64,000 nt of DNA from Ascaphus truei (lineage: Eukaryota; Chordata; Amphibia; Anura; Ascaphidae). Both the position numbers and the translations under genes were made by a program. Below, in pieces: positions 31,805 to 42,990 of this stretch. Each line of letters opens with the position of its first letter. Positions within the stretch are counted from its first letter, which is position 1. The stretch is taken from positions 723,294 through 787,293 of the forward strand of contig CM071587.1 in assembly GCA_036426205.1 (NCBI GenBank), given 5' to 3'. The notes under the pieces were generated by a model. It was not told the DNA's origin. It saw nothing but the letters and a program-made list of their open reading frames with translations, and did not search any database.

Positions 31805-31848
31805 TCTTACGCGTTTCACGCCTTGTTGGCGCTTCGTCAGAGAGTGAA
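31805..31848 (-). ncRNA. hammerhead ribozyme core of PLE3
   Basis: Minus strand: CTGACGA (31840-31834), AGCGCCAACAAGGCGT, which pairs as GCGCC/GGCGT with an AACAA loop, then GAAAC (31817-31813) and GCGTAAGAG. The clear 5-bp helix II between the two conserved core strands makes this the most convincing of the hammerhead candidates in the window. Confidence 0.7.
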
Positions 31849-32682
31849 AAGGTAATGCTGGGACCCCCTTGAAATAGTGCCTCTCATTGCGTTTCAAATT
31901 GATCACAGCCGCGGCTCGATTGGCCGGAAGTGATGATACCGGAAGTCAGAGACCGGACGTGACGCGACGGGCTCCATGCTATTGATGGTTGTTTACAAGC
32001 CATGCTTGTAGTCATGGAGATCGCAGCGTCATCACTCCGTAGCAATGGGGAAATCTTGTTTACACACGGGACCCAGCATTATCACCCCACCATACAAAAA
32101 ACATACATAATCAAAGGTGGTGGTTTTTAAAAACAACATCTAAAGCATATAGACTATGCATAAACTGAAGGACTCTTTGATAAACAATTTGATATTATCC
32201 ACAATGTATGGTTGCAATCATGAGCCTAGACGTTTTTAAGTGCCTGGTGACATATATAAGTTGTTTATAATGACAAACTTTGAATGTTTGATTCAGGTGG
32301 TATAAGCTGTATTGCAATCGTACATAATGGGTTGATATATCAATAAAGAGTGTATTGGGCCAATTCTTTGCATGAAAGTATACATTTGGAACAGTTGCAC
32401 AGATTTACTCAAAGTGATTTGTGAAAAACTGATGGCTATATCTAAACAATGGATAATGCATATGTTATACATCTTGTTATAATTACATTCTATTATTTTT
32501 GAAGATGTAAAGGCAATATAAGAAGAACAATGTATACACACTCACATATGATATTTTAAATAATCTTGTGATACGTTGTGAATATATACATTGTTTTTGA
32601 TATGCATAACATTAAATACAACAGGTTAGTTCTTCTTTCAATATGGAATAATTGATTATTGGAAAAATAATGAACATACATT
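31849..32682 (-). other. 3' untranslated part of PLE3
   Basis: AT-rich, no gene. This segment is about twice as long as the matching part of PLE2. Confidence 0.5.
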
Positions 32683-33870
32683 TCACAAGAAGTGCTTAAG
32701 TTCCCAGTCAGTATTTATACCCCCGGGTGCCAAGGACCCGAGGGTATAGATCCAGAACATTTCTCTCTGGTTCAGTACATTTTCCCTATTACCTCCTCTT
32801 ATGTGTCTAGGAATATGTTCTAATGCACTGAATGAGAAGGTTACACTGGAGCCTTTTGGACAATTTGAGAAGTGTTTAGACACTGGTAGGTTAGGATCTT
32901 CCTTTTTTATTGATCTTAAGTGCTCTGAGATTCTCACTTTTAGAGGTCTGATTGTCCTCCCAATATAGGTCATACCACAGGCACAATTAAGTTTGTATAT
33001 AACATAGTTAGTAGAACATGTCATAAATTGTTTTAGTTTGTATTTCTGACACGTGTATTTATTAGTAACTGAACTTAATGGTGTTGCATATCTACAGTAT
33101 GTACATTTGCCACATTTGTGGAAGCCTTTTGGGAGTCTGTCTCGGGATGTCTTATGTCCTGCAGTGAATAAGCTGGGAGATAGATGATATCCTATGGTCT
33201 TTGCCTTTTTATATACAAATTTTGGTAGATTATTTGTGACTGATTTCAGCCCTCTGTCTAGCTGTAGTACCCTCCAGTGTTTTTCTATAATGCTTCTTAT
33301 CTTACTGGCCTGATTGCTAAAGGTGGTGATAAAGAGCGGGGTCTCAGATTCAGGTTCTGTGATCTTGTTTTTTGTTATTTTTTTCTTCTGTTTTGTATTT
33401 TTTAACAGTTCTAGACGATTTAATTGCAATGCATGCATAAATGCAGAATGGATATCTTTTTCTTGATATCCTCTATTCCTGAACCTCTCGTTCAGTATCT
33501 CCGACTGTTGTATGAAGGCTTCCTCAGTAGAACAAAGCCTTCTCAGTCGGAGATATTGACCTTTGGGTATGCCTCGTAGTAGAGGTCTTGGATGGCTGCT
33601 GTTTGCCCTTAGCAGGGAGTTGCGGGCATTTGTTTTACGAAATAAATTCGTTTGAATTGTACAATTCACATCTATGGATAATCTTATGTCCAAAAAGTCT
33701 ATATGATTAATGTTTACTGATGATGTGAATTTTAGATTGAAGGTATTATCATTCAGGTAGTTGATGAAAGTTCCCAGTGTGTCGTGGTCCCCCTCCCATA
33801 TCAGGATAAGGTCGTCTATATAACGACGGTAAAAAATAATGTGCTTACGAAAGGGATTAGTGTCACCGAC
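32683..33870 (-). pseudogene. PLE3 RT C-terminus and GIY-YIG endonuclease
   Basis: An open frame from the truncation point to 32683. YIDDLILIWEG is RT motif C, followed by the thumb, a cysteine linker (CGKCTYC), the GIY-YIG core VIYKLNCACGMTYIGRT with RPLKVRISEHL, and ELKHFL at the end. The endonuclease is intact but the N-terminal two-thirds of RT is missing, so the copy cannot move by itself. Codons read 5' of 33870 belong to the SINE tail. Confidence 0.85.
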
Positions 33871-34655
33871 ACATAAAACTAGCAGCGCTATACAAGAACA
33901 TGCTAAAAAAAAAATGTCCCAGCTATAGGGTATTTTCAAAGAGTTTTCCAGCTTTGACATTACTTATTTTATCCCTAGTATATCATGGGTAATATTAGCA
34001 GTACAGTGTCAGGTACATACTGTAGGTGCAACACTCTCATCCCACCACAACACAAACATTTCTGCTCCTATAGTTACATTAGTTTTTACTGTACCAGAAC
34101 CTGCCTTTCCTGGACTGGGAATAAAATCTCCAGAGCAATTGTAAAGATCCTATAATTGTCCAATGTATTGAAAGGATCACAAAACATGGTGTAATTGCAT
34201 TTAGATGTAGCTACATATGTCACAGTCAAGTTTGAGTACTTTGACTTGGGTAACCTGGTTAAACAGAGTGAACCCCTCACGTTTCACAACTAAATATTTA
34301 TTTGCGTCTTTATTGACGAATGCACGGAAATCCATCAGAATAAGCGTATTTTTCACACATTCTGTCTCTCTGATCTTTCGTTTGATTTGAATATGTGTAC
34401 GCATCTTCTGAATAGACATACGTCCTATATTAAGGGGTGTCTGTACTCTATTTGGTGATAACCTATTGAAGAACACTTCTACCTGTTACATTTTTCTATA
34501 TAAACAGTAATGAGCACATTGGATCTTGAAATAGCCTTTAATATTGATATGTATGGCTATATAACTCACCCCTCCTGCGGCACTGAATGGCATGTGTACA
34601 CAGACATAGCAAGATGTAGTATTAATACTGAGGGCCACCCTATGTGCTATATCTA

Positions 34656-34953
34656 GGGGGAGGTGCCACCTACCTCCATTTAACTGTTACCAGTCAGAAA
34701 TGGATTAAATTACTATTATTATTGAAGTATTTAGACTTTATACTTATTCCCATATATGTTTTGTCAATTTGATGTAGCATTGGGCACCCCTGTCTTTTGT
34801 TGTATACATTTAACACGCTCAGTTGCACTCATTTTGGCATAAATATATATTCATGATGTGGTGGGTGTGGGAGTTTGAGCTAACTGGGAATGTGTGTGTG
34901 TTAATCAATTTCTGACTGATAACAGTTAAATGGAGGTAGGTGGCACCTCCCCC
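34656..34953. mobile_element. 298-bp inverted-repeat element, copy B
   Basis: Counterpart of 17178-17475, with the same 42-bp arms. Duplicated with the block. Confidence 0.65.
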
Positions 34954-35949
34954 AGAGCTCACCCCTCCCCACCTTTTAACTTGGGAGGTTCTGGCGTTTT
35001 GCTAAATGGATAAGACTCACTATAGTTGCTTCCCCTCATACAGAGGTAAAAGGAAGGGTTCACAGTTTTAGTGTTAGGACCTGCATTTTTGGTTATACCT
35101 TGACGTTTGGTATGCAGGCTTACAACGCTTTGGCCAAAGGGCTTAACTAAATAACCAAGTAATTACTATTATTATTGAAGCATTTAGACCTTATACTTAT
35201 ACCTTATACTTATTACCATATATGTTTTGTCAATTTGATGTAGCATTGGGCACCCCTGTTTTTTGTTGTGGATATTGAGGGGGAAGAATGTCAGTCTGGT
35301 TAATGGAAACCCATCGCCTGCCCAGTACGATAGGGACCCTTATTTTTCCAATGACTGGGCTGATTACAAAAATGGTAAAGATCAAATGATCTTCCCGAAT
35401 TGCCTTTTCTCTCCTCCTTTCTCTCCACAGGCACCCAAACTATCTTTTGGCCAGTGTTGATTAGTTTGTGTTGTAATGGGGGTGTACACCTTTAAATAAA
35501 ACTTCATAGCGAGCAATTGATTATATTCTTATTTTTGTAAGTACTTGCAAGTTTCTGGGTGGTAATTTTGTATACATATAATAAGCCAGCGTTCCCATTA
35601 TAAAACTCTCACACAAGACTTGCACACAATTAATTGATGGCACTGAGACTACTTCTGTATCAGAACCTGACTCATAGCCACTTATTGCTGTGGGGGAAGG
35701 ATTTATACTTCCACAGACACACAAGAATTACTCAAGCAAATATATGTATATATATCACCTGACAACCTAACAAAACATTTTGGGGGAAAAATGTTCCCTA
35801 CCTTGGACCAATACCTAGGGTGTGTTCCCCACTGAGATTTGCAATACTTGAGACAACCTTTAGATTCTCAATCCAGGCGGGGAAGACACATCTTGGGAAT
35901 CCAGGACCTAATGGCTCTTTTGTCACATTAAAGTGCTCTTTTAGTACAG

Positions 35950-37290
35950 AAGAGATCACAAATTACAGCTATCAAGAGAAGGTCTGGTGAAATCTTATAT
36001 AGTGATCAGACAATTGCAGTGGAGTTTACAGCATTTTACACAGAGCTCTATAACCTGAAAACCCAGGGCACTAGAGCTCCGGAAACAAATTCCAGAATTA
36101 TCAATGATTACCTCTCAAAGTGTCACCTCCCCAGTCTCACGGAAGAGGAACAACAAAAACTGAATGCAAGAATAACGAAAATAGAGCTCGCGGAGGCGGT
36201 AAAAGCGTCAAAGATCTCTAAAACACCTGGTCCCGATGGGTTCTCCAATGCTTATTACAAACGGTTCCTCCCGATTCTATCAACACATCTCCTCAACCTA
36301 TTCAATTCCTTCATGGAGGGCTCACCAGTCCCGCCCTCCATGACCAATGCTAGCTTAGCTATAATCCATAAAGACGGCAGAGACCCACAACAATGTGGAA
36401 GCTACCGACCTATATCGCTACTAAACAATGATCTGAAACTGTACAGTAAGATCCTCGCCAATCGGTTAAACCCGATTTTACCCAGACTGATAAACATCGA
36501 TCAGGTCGGATTTGTTAAGAATCGTCAGGCCTCTGACAACACGCGAAAAATTATAAATATAATAGAACATGTCTGAATCTCAGGTTCTAAAGCAGTTTTG
36601 TTAAGTCTTGATGCAGAGAAGGCGTTTGACAGAATTGACTGGCTCTTTCTAGATAACACATTGAAAAAATTCGGCTTCAACGACACATTTCTAGAGGGTG
36701 TCAGGGCACTCTACCGCAGCCCTACGGCAACGGTCAAACTCCCGGGGGCTCCGGCAAAGGCCTTCGAGATAAGGAATGGCACAAGACAGGGTTGCCCCCT
36801 TTCCCCTCTTCTCTTCGCCTTGACGATAGAGCCATTGGCGGCAAGAATACGGGACAACGCAAACATTCAAGGTATAGTTATAGGAGACACCATTTACAAA
36901 ATCTCGCTATTTTCGGATGATGTCATTCTCACGCTGTCCCACCCTCATACCTCCCTACCCAACCTACAAAAGGAGCTATCTGACTTCGGAGAGATATCGG
37001 GCTATAAAATTAATAGCGACAAGTCCGAAGCCCTGAATCTAAATCTCGAAGACTCGGAGGTCCAATTATTGAAATCAAATTTCAGCTACAGATGGTGCCC
37101 TTCATACATTAAATACCTAGGAGTTAATGTATCAAAGGATTACCGCTCCCTTTATCAATGCAATTACCCCCCCTTATTTGACAAAATTAGAAAAGACTTG
37201 GATAAATGGGAGGAATATCAAATTTCCTGGATCGGAAGGATGATCTCAATTAAGATGAATGTACTCCCAAGGTTACTATACTATTTTTAG
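35950..37290 (+). pseudogene. LINE ORF2 reverse transcriptase, copy 1
   Basis: Starts inside ORF2 (VEFTAFYTELYNL). RT motifs follow: SKTPGPDGFSNAYYK, GSYRPISLLNNDLKLYSKILA, DQVGFVKNRQA, then after a TGA at about 36574 LSLDAEKAFDRIDW (motif A), NGTRQGCPLSPLLF (motif B) and LFSDDVIL (motif C; the usual A or V before DD is S). A TAG at 37288 ends this part. Stops at 36574 and 37288 inactivate it. Confidence 0.88.
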
Positions 37291-38579
37291 ACACTTCCGA
37301 TCAGGGTTCCTAGAACAGAATTGAAAGATCTTCAGAGCAGAATATTCAAATTTATTTGGCATAGCAAAAAACCCAGAGTCGCAAAATCAGTACTAACAGC
37401 ACCAAGGAGTGGGGGGGGGGCATGGGAGTGCCAGACATCGATCGATACTACCAGGCAGCCCAACTAAAAGCAGTGGTCGAGTGGAACTCGGACCCAGACC
37501 AGCTATGCTGGTTAAAGATTGAGTCCCAGTATGCCAATGCGCCTTCTCTGCAAGCAAGCCTATGGGCCACGGGCAGATTCGAAAAGGGGCTAAGCAAATT
37601 TGAACTAAGGACAATGAACCACACAATGGAGATCTGGCAAAAAGCTAAGAACAAATTCAAACTCTCAAACGCAGCCTCACAACTCACCCCACTGTATAAC
37701 AACCCAGAATTCCTTCCAGGTTGTGAAACCAAGCAGTTTAAGCAGTATGCGAGGGTAGGAATTGAGACAGTCTACGACCTGTTATGTGACAAGAAGCCCT
37801 TGACTTTCCAAGAACTGCGGAATAAATTTAAAGCCCCAACCCTAGATACATTTAAATTCCTCCAGATCAGACATTTCCTACAAAAACGGTCACCCACATT
37901 AGAATTCCCCCCCCTAACACAGTTTGAAAGATTGTGTCAGGAAAACGAGCACCAAAAAGGCCTAATCTCACAAATCTACGGGATACTAGATAGACATGCG
38001 AGTCCTGCCACACACGATTATATGCACAAGTGGGCAGCGGACTTATATGTAGACATCGACAGAGAAGACTGGGAGGAGATATGGGAGGCGGCATCAGGAA
38101 CCTCAGTGTGCACTAGCATTAAAGAAAATATCTACAAGATAATGTACCACTGGTATTTAACACCAGTGAGACTGCGGCAAATCTACCCTCTGGCATCTGA
38201 TCTATGCTGGAGAGGCTGTGGACATAGGGGGGACATGGCTCACATATGGTGGCACTGCCCCAAAATTCAGAAATATTGGCTTTCAATTCAAAACCTAATC
38301 AAGGGGGTCACTGACCTCACAATCCCTATGGATCCACTGACCTTCATACTGGGCAGGCCAATGGAGGAAATTGACCACCCAGTATGGAAATTAATCTCCT
38401 TCATTTTGACAGCAGCGCGATGCTCGGTGGCGCTCTCCTGGAAGAAAAATTCTCCGCCCAAGAAACAAATGGTAAAAAAAAGATTAAATGAGGTAATGTT
38501 AATGGAAAAACTGACTGCATTCCTTAATCACTCAACGGAGCGGTTCCACCGCATATGGGAGCCCTGGCTGACCCACTAA
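37291..38579 (+). pseudogene. LINE ORF2 C-terminal domain, copy 1
   Basis: After the stop the protein resumes (TLPIRVPRTELKDLQSR) and, after a G-run frameshift near 37410-37420, continues as a 385-codon open frame from 37422. The C-terminal region contains a cysteine/histidine module, CWRGCGHRGDMAHIWWHCPK (about 38210-38270), typical of L1-type ORF2. It ends with a TAA at 38577. Confidence 0.85.
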
Positions 38580-38991
38580 ATCGTAAGAGATAACAGCCCC
38601 CACCCTTGCCCAGTAACCAGACGAGACGCTCGGAACAAGTAATAGGAGGCGACTCCAGGGGGGGGGAAACCTATCATTCCCCCCCCCCCCCCCCCCCTCC
38701 CATCCTTCTTTTCCCTCCCCTCTATCTCACTTTTCTCTCTTTTTCGGGAGCCTATCCACAGGGTCCTCTGAAGGACCGGACGGTCGGCCACCCCCAAGGG
38801 TGGGCAATCAGGGACCCCTCTCACCTCCTCTCCCCCTCCCCTCCCCTCTCTCATCTTTCTACCACCACCTTCAAGGAAAAAAGGAAAAAATAAATAAAAA
38901 AAACCAACTGTTATGGTATTATGTTACGCACAACTGACAATGTTTGTAAAATGATGTATCAATACCTAATAAAAATGTTTGAAAAAAAAAA
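38580..38991 (+). other. LINE 3' untranslated region with poly-C and poly-A
   Basis: Contains a C run (about 38680-38698), pyrimidine tracts and a terminal A run at about 38981-38994 that marks the priming end of target-primed reverse transcription. No gene. Confidence 0.7.
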
Positions 38992-40009
38992 AAAGTGCCC
39001 TTTTAATCATTTTTCGTTTTGGGTCCTTCCTGCTTCGTTTGTGCTGGTGCAATTTTGGTCTCCTTTTTCCCTGTATCCAGGACCTAAACCTATTATTCTT
39101 TTTAGGCAAAAACAATGTGTTGTGAATAATGAAGGGCACCGATGGACTGTGACATTATCAGTGCCTGTCAGTATGCACTCATACTTGGTTAATCTGGCAT
39201 TAATAATTTTAGAAGAATTTGGCAATCCTAATGCAGAAGCTCTTAGGAGAGGCTTTTTTTAAAACTTGAATTTTATTGACAGTTTGCATAACAACTTTAC
39301 ATGCACTTTCTTTTCTTTGGGGGGGGAAGGGAGGGAGGGAAACAGATAACAAATAATATAAAATAAAAAGGGGGGAGGGGGGAATGGTACCAGAACAGCT
39401 TTATCCAACATATTATATTTAACATACAGGTCTATAAATACTTTCACAGAGACTGCACTAGCATTACATAGAGTAACAAGAGCACAATCTGAATTACAAC
39501 ATTGTTGTTTCCAGATTTATATCTGGATTATCTACATATATCAACCATGGCTCCAGGTTTTCTAGAAATTGTCACAAGTATCATTGATAAGGCTTGTCAA
39601 CTTCTGCATTTGGCACATAAATCATATTTTGTCCCTTATAATTTTTATGGAAGGAATTTTGTTCTGGATCCATACTTCAGATATTTTGCACCTGGTGACG
39701 GTGGCTATTTGGGATAACAGTTTATTTTCTGCCCTTGGGAGACCCAAAATAGGTCTGTTCAAGAGAAATAACCACGGGTCCAATGGTATCTCCACATCCA
39801 GATTTCTCTGGATCCAACTGCGAATCTGGACCCAAAGTTCAGCCATATAGGGTCAGGGCCACCACATGTGGATAAAAGTGTCTCTCTCTCTCTCCACACC
39901 CCTTTGGACATAGGAGAGAGTATCCTGATACATATTTGGATATGCAGGTGAAGAGCACCGCTCATACACAAAAAACGGGAGACCAGGATGAAATGCCTAT
40001 AAAAAAGGT

Positions 40010-40120
40010 AGGTGTATTCTTCACAGGGAATCATCCTCAACATAGGAGTTGTACACGGACAGTCCTCTTACGCATTTCGCGCTCCAGGCGTCTTATCAAA
40101 GACACTCCCTTACCCGGAGA
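40010..40120 (-). repeat. PLE-like terminus with degenerate hammerhead core, copy B
   Basis: Counterpart of 19376-19500, with GCATTTCGC instead of GCGTTTCGC and GGCGTCTTATC. Same weak ribozyme-like pattern on the minus strand. Confidence 0.4.
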
Positions 40121-40689
40121 AGCGCGCACGCCGATGGACTCTGGCTTGCCTATACATGTACCGGTGCAGTGAGTACTGATTTTCATCATCAAATTACTTT
40201 TATCAATCTAAAGGTTCCTGTTTGCATTTTGTCTGAAACGGAGGGGGCAAGATAAGTGATTGTACTAAGGAGGGAGTGGATTGGGGAAGGTTCGCTACTC
40301 ATCCAGGACCTATTATGCTTACCCATCGCTCTTATACCTCCTTCCCCCCTCACCTGATAGCAGTGCTGTAACCGTTACTTCATGTATGGCTGAATTATAC
40401 TGCTGAACATGACTTTATTTCACCAATAGGCACTGATCAGACTACTAATCATTAATACTTATACTCACTTTGCACCTGCATAGAAAACAACTAAGTTCTC
40501 TTTAATATTACGTATATGGACATATTAATTCACGTTGTTTCTATGGGGATGTTTGTATTGGCTGTGAAGCACTAGCCTGAGAGTGCGATTCTCAATATCT
40601 ATCTACATATTTGGATATGGTTATAGGGGTTCTATACCCCCGTAGCACCCCCTTTGACGCGTTCTCTTTCACTGTTGTACAAATGTAGC

Positions 40690-40960
40690 CGCTAGCCACT
40701 TAGGAGAGAGAGCATTTTAATAGTGCTGCTATAGATGAGAAATTTGGACTCCATTGGCGGCAATATCCTGCCATTCCCAGAAATGTCCGTACTCCTTTAT
40801 CAGAGATAGGACGGGCAGCATTCCGGATAGGTGTGATTCTATCTGGGGTCAGTGATCTCTCTCCTTTAGAGATCTGATGCCCCATATATTTAATTTTAGG
40901 TTGGCAAAATTGTATTTCCTGCTTATTTACTTTATGCCCTTTTTCAGCTAATCACCCGAA
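40690..40960 (-). pseudogene. retroviral pol fragment (RT connection)
   Basis: A minus-strand frame of about 70 codons resembles the connection between RT thumb and RNase H of retroviral pol: the pattern FLGMAGYCRQW is the hallmark. It lies upstream (in minus-strand sense) of the envelope-like part of copy B, in the order expected of a provirus. It is a short, isolated fragment. Confidence 0.65.
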
Positions 40961-41040
40961 AAAGTTCCTATATCTAGCACTCACTAGTTACTAGTTACCC
41001 ATTTGTTTACCACAGTGAGTACTAGATATAGGAACTTTTT
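40959..41040. repeat. 27-bp inverted repeat
   Basis: Arms 40959-40985 and 41014-41040 are reverse complements with one mismatch (AAAAAGTTCCTATATCTAG on the left); the loop is 28 bp. It interrupts retroviral remnants. Possibly a small hairpin element. Confidence 0.75.
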
Positions 41041-41099
41041 GGGGTTCTTTTGGGACCCGCCCTGTTAATAAGTGTTAGCTTTTCCTATAGCACCCTGTT

Positions 41100-41420
41100 A
41101 CTATCTTGTTATTACTATTAGTACTAGGCTGAGCGGTAGAGTCCCCTTGTTTTGGTTATAGCTTTTTGAGCTAATGCCTGTAATAAATAATAATAATAAG
41201 TCCTTTTTGAAAATGTCTCTCTCTCTCTCTCTCTCTGTCACTCTGTTCTCTTCTGTCACCATTGTTCTGATAACGGTCATTCTCGTTTCTCTGATTATCT
41301 CTCTTAGGAGTTCTGCAAGTTCTGGCAAAATGTCCTAGCTTTTTACCATTGTAACACGTTCTCTCCCATCCTTGAGCCCTATTTTGCGACCCCTCTTTTT
41401 CTTAGCTTCCCTGCTCTTTT
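41100..41420 (-). pseudogene. retroviral gag nucleocapsid remnant
   Basis: On the minus strand near 41390-41320 a cysteine/histidine knuckle of the C-x2-C-x4-H-x4-C type can be recognised, with the second cysteine lost, followed by a basic stretch. A CT/AG microsatellite (about 41215-41236) disrupts the rest. This would be the gag end of the same provirus. Confidence 0.45.
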
Positions 41421-41829
41421 CATTCTTATGTTCCCAACCAATACGCAGTCTGTACTTGCGTCCCATTTCTATATGTCAACCTTTCACAAAAGCCAGAACT
41501 ATAAGTGGTCTGGCATTTGTCTCTATATACTGTTATGTGCTGATCCCATATATCCGGATTAACATACGACAGGCCACGATTGAATTATATGTCTCCTATA
41601 CACATCACCTGGTGATACGTCACTGATCAGTTGCCTCTGTGTTCCCCTCTAGCCTTATGTGATGATATTCTCAAGGCCAGGGACATTGCTACTTTAATAT
41701 TATTGTGGTTTCATTTAAACAACATGATATATTGTATTGCCACATTGTGGCTACATTGTTCTCTTCCACTTGAAGTTGCCATAGCCAAGTATCAATAGAT
41801 GTTTGTTATTCCATCTGGACACATTTAAG
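41421..41829. other. no gene seen
   Basis: Unassigned sequence between the gag remnant and the first of three promoter-bearing units. No motif or repeat edge recognised. Confidence 0.35.
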
Positions 41830-42239
41830 ACACACACACACACTTATGTGTTATATGTGCACAATACTATAGCGCACACAGTGCTCATACGCCACAGTCC
41901 TTACCTCACCGGGGGGATTTTATTCCCATATGTATATAGTTATTCACTCTTGTGGTTACCATTTCTGAATATATGTGAATAAAATGTTATTGTTGTATGT
42001 TATTGGAGTTCCTCTGTGGGCTGTGGTAGTTCTTATGAACACCTGGTATTGAGTTCTCTTCTCTGGGTCAATTGCAGCACACTATCCATTATCAATACTG
42101 CTGTGAGTGCAAACAATAGGTAATTATTGTGTGACCCCTTGTGGGGATTCACATTGCGGTTTACGTGAACCTCTCATTCCCTTATACACCTCCAGTTTTT
42201 CTATATTGATCTTCTTCATTAATGATAAAAAGGTTTGAG

Positions 42240-42415
42240 CGACTGGACCTCTTTGTATTTGTCATGTGAAGAAGAGACCTATGAGGTTTGGAAAGTTCTG
42301 TACATATGAAGAAGAGACCTGAGAGGTTTGGAAAGTTCTTTAAGAAAAACCTCTGTGGTTTGGAACACTCTGTTCATGTGAAGAAGAGACCTGTGAGGTT
42401 TGGAACGCTCTGTAC
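42240..42415. repeat. 41-bp minisatellite upstream of promoter, U1
   Basis: Tandem units like gaagaagagacctgtgaggt plus ttggaaagttctgtacatgt. Further arrays are at 43555-43690 and 51210-51415 (plus strand) and, in reverse orientation, at 14918-14970, 30128-30195 and 43365-43410. The units adjoin both the LTR-like segments and the promoters. Confidence 0.75.
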
Positions 42416-42594
42416 CTATTATTATAGGATATGATAACTCTTTACATCAAGTCCGTTAACCCCTTCCATGCCCTGTAGTCCATTGCTGGCCCCTCCCTGT
42501 TGTGAGCTGCCCCCCCCCCCTCTTGTACGAAAGTTTCCCCTTCAGCTGTCTGCGCCCCCCCCCCTCCTCCCCCCTCCTGGGGCGTGTGCAGGAG

Positions 42595-42673
42595 CCTGTG
42601 TATAAAGGGACTGGGCTATAGTTAGGAATTTATCCTTCTGCTGAGAGGGAGATCAGAGCAGAAACCTGGGACC
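42595..42673 (+). promoter_or_regulatory. TATA promoter of tgm2-like gene, U1
   Basis: TATAAAG at 42601-42607 in GTGTATAAAGGGACTGGGC, preceded by a C/T-rich tract and GGGGCGTGTGCAGG. The ATG is 67 bp beyond the TATA box, so the expected start site leaves a leader of about 40 nt. The block is conserved in all three units, which argues it was functional when duplicated. Confidence 0.65.
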
Positions 42674-42683
42674 ATGGCAGAGG
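42674..42683 (+). CDS. tgm2-like: tgm2-like exon 1, copy U1 (MAE...)
   Basis: ATGGCAGAGG followed by donor GTATGT: three codons (Met-Ala-Glu) plus one base. Joined in phase to exon 2 (46248) it gives MAEDLVLESCDL, the usual start of transglutaminase 2, whose first exon is also only a few codons. CCATGG surrounds the start. This is the most complete of the three copies. Confidence 0.7.
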
Positions 42684-42728
42684 GTATGTGAGAATATGTG
42701 AGCCCTATCCTGCACCTGTATGCATCCA

Positions 42729-42986
42729 GGGTTGCCAGGTGTCCGGTATTGAACCGGACTGCCCGGTATTTGGTTACTGTGTCCGGTACAAAATGAGAGT
42801 TAATATCGGACATGTACGTGTCCGGTATTACGTCTCTGGATTTAGTAACTTGCTGGTGGGGCGGCTGTAATCGCGGGATTTCCCCTGAGCAGGGCTGCTG
42901 CTGCTGCTGCTAGGGGGCTTGGCAGCTATCTCTATCCTGATTGTCTGCTGCTGTGTAATGCATCCAATCAGGAGGAGGTGGCAGGA

Positions 42987-42990
<4 letters not shown>
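42729..42990 (+). mobile_element. Tc1-like element, 3'-truncated copy in U1
   Basis: Begins GGGTTGCCAGGTGTCCGG like the elements at 43981 and 51718, but is cut at the (CA)n boundary with U2. The preceding base pair is CA instead of TA. Confidence 0.5.

Larger units (their letters stand above)
31685..33870 (-). mobile_element. Penelope-like element PLE3, 5'-truncated
   Basis: A 2186-bp insertion bounded by the 12-bp duplication ACATAAAACTAG (31673-31684 and 33871-33882). The empty site is seen in copy A at about 16402-16413. It starts within the RT (motif C YIDDLIL), so it is 5'-truncated. It carries the GIY-YIG domain and, near its 3' end, a hammerhead core. Confidence 0.92.
35944..38991 (+). 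mobile_element. L1/Tx1-type LINE, 5'-truncated, in copy B
   Basis: It is flanked by AAAGTGCTCTTTTA (35930-35943) and AAAGTGCCCTTTTA (38992-39005), a 14-bp target duplication with one change. It ends in an A run. The ORF2 RT and C-terminal region are present; ORF1 and the endonuclease are missing. It sits within a larger segment bounded by ATCCAGGACCTA (35899-35910 and 39075-39086) that is absent from copy A. Confidence 0.85.
29843..40165 (-). mobile_element. endogenous-retrovirus block, copy B
   Basis: It matches copy A (14640-19530) in the same orientation, split by PLE3 (31685-33870) and by a 3.2-kb insertion containing an L1-type LINE (35911-39074). The LTR-like part is at about 30130-31015, with TATATAAAG at 30584-30576 and an AATAAA at 30507-30502 on the minus strand. 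It joins the second myosin-like copy at about 29842. All coding pieces are broken. The right edge (40165) coincides with the right edge of copy A. Confidence 0.65.
41830..42990 (+). repeat. promoter-bearing tandem unit U1
   Basis: Contents in order: short (CA)n, ACTTATGTGTTATATGTGC text, an LTR-U5-like segment (41940-42130, inverse to the LTR of copies A and B), 41-bp units (42240-42415), a C-rich tract, a TATA promoter with first exon, and the start of a Tc1-like element (42729). It ends at GGCAGGAACCTC followed by (CA)n, where U2 begins. U2 (42990-about 45300) and U3 (50748-about 54650) repeat the order. Confidence 0.75.
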
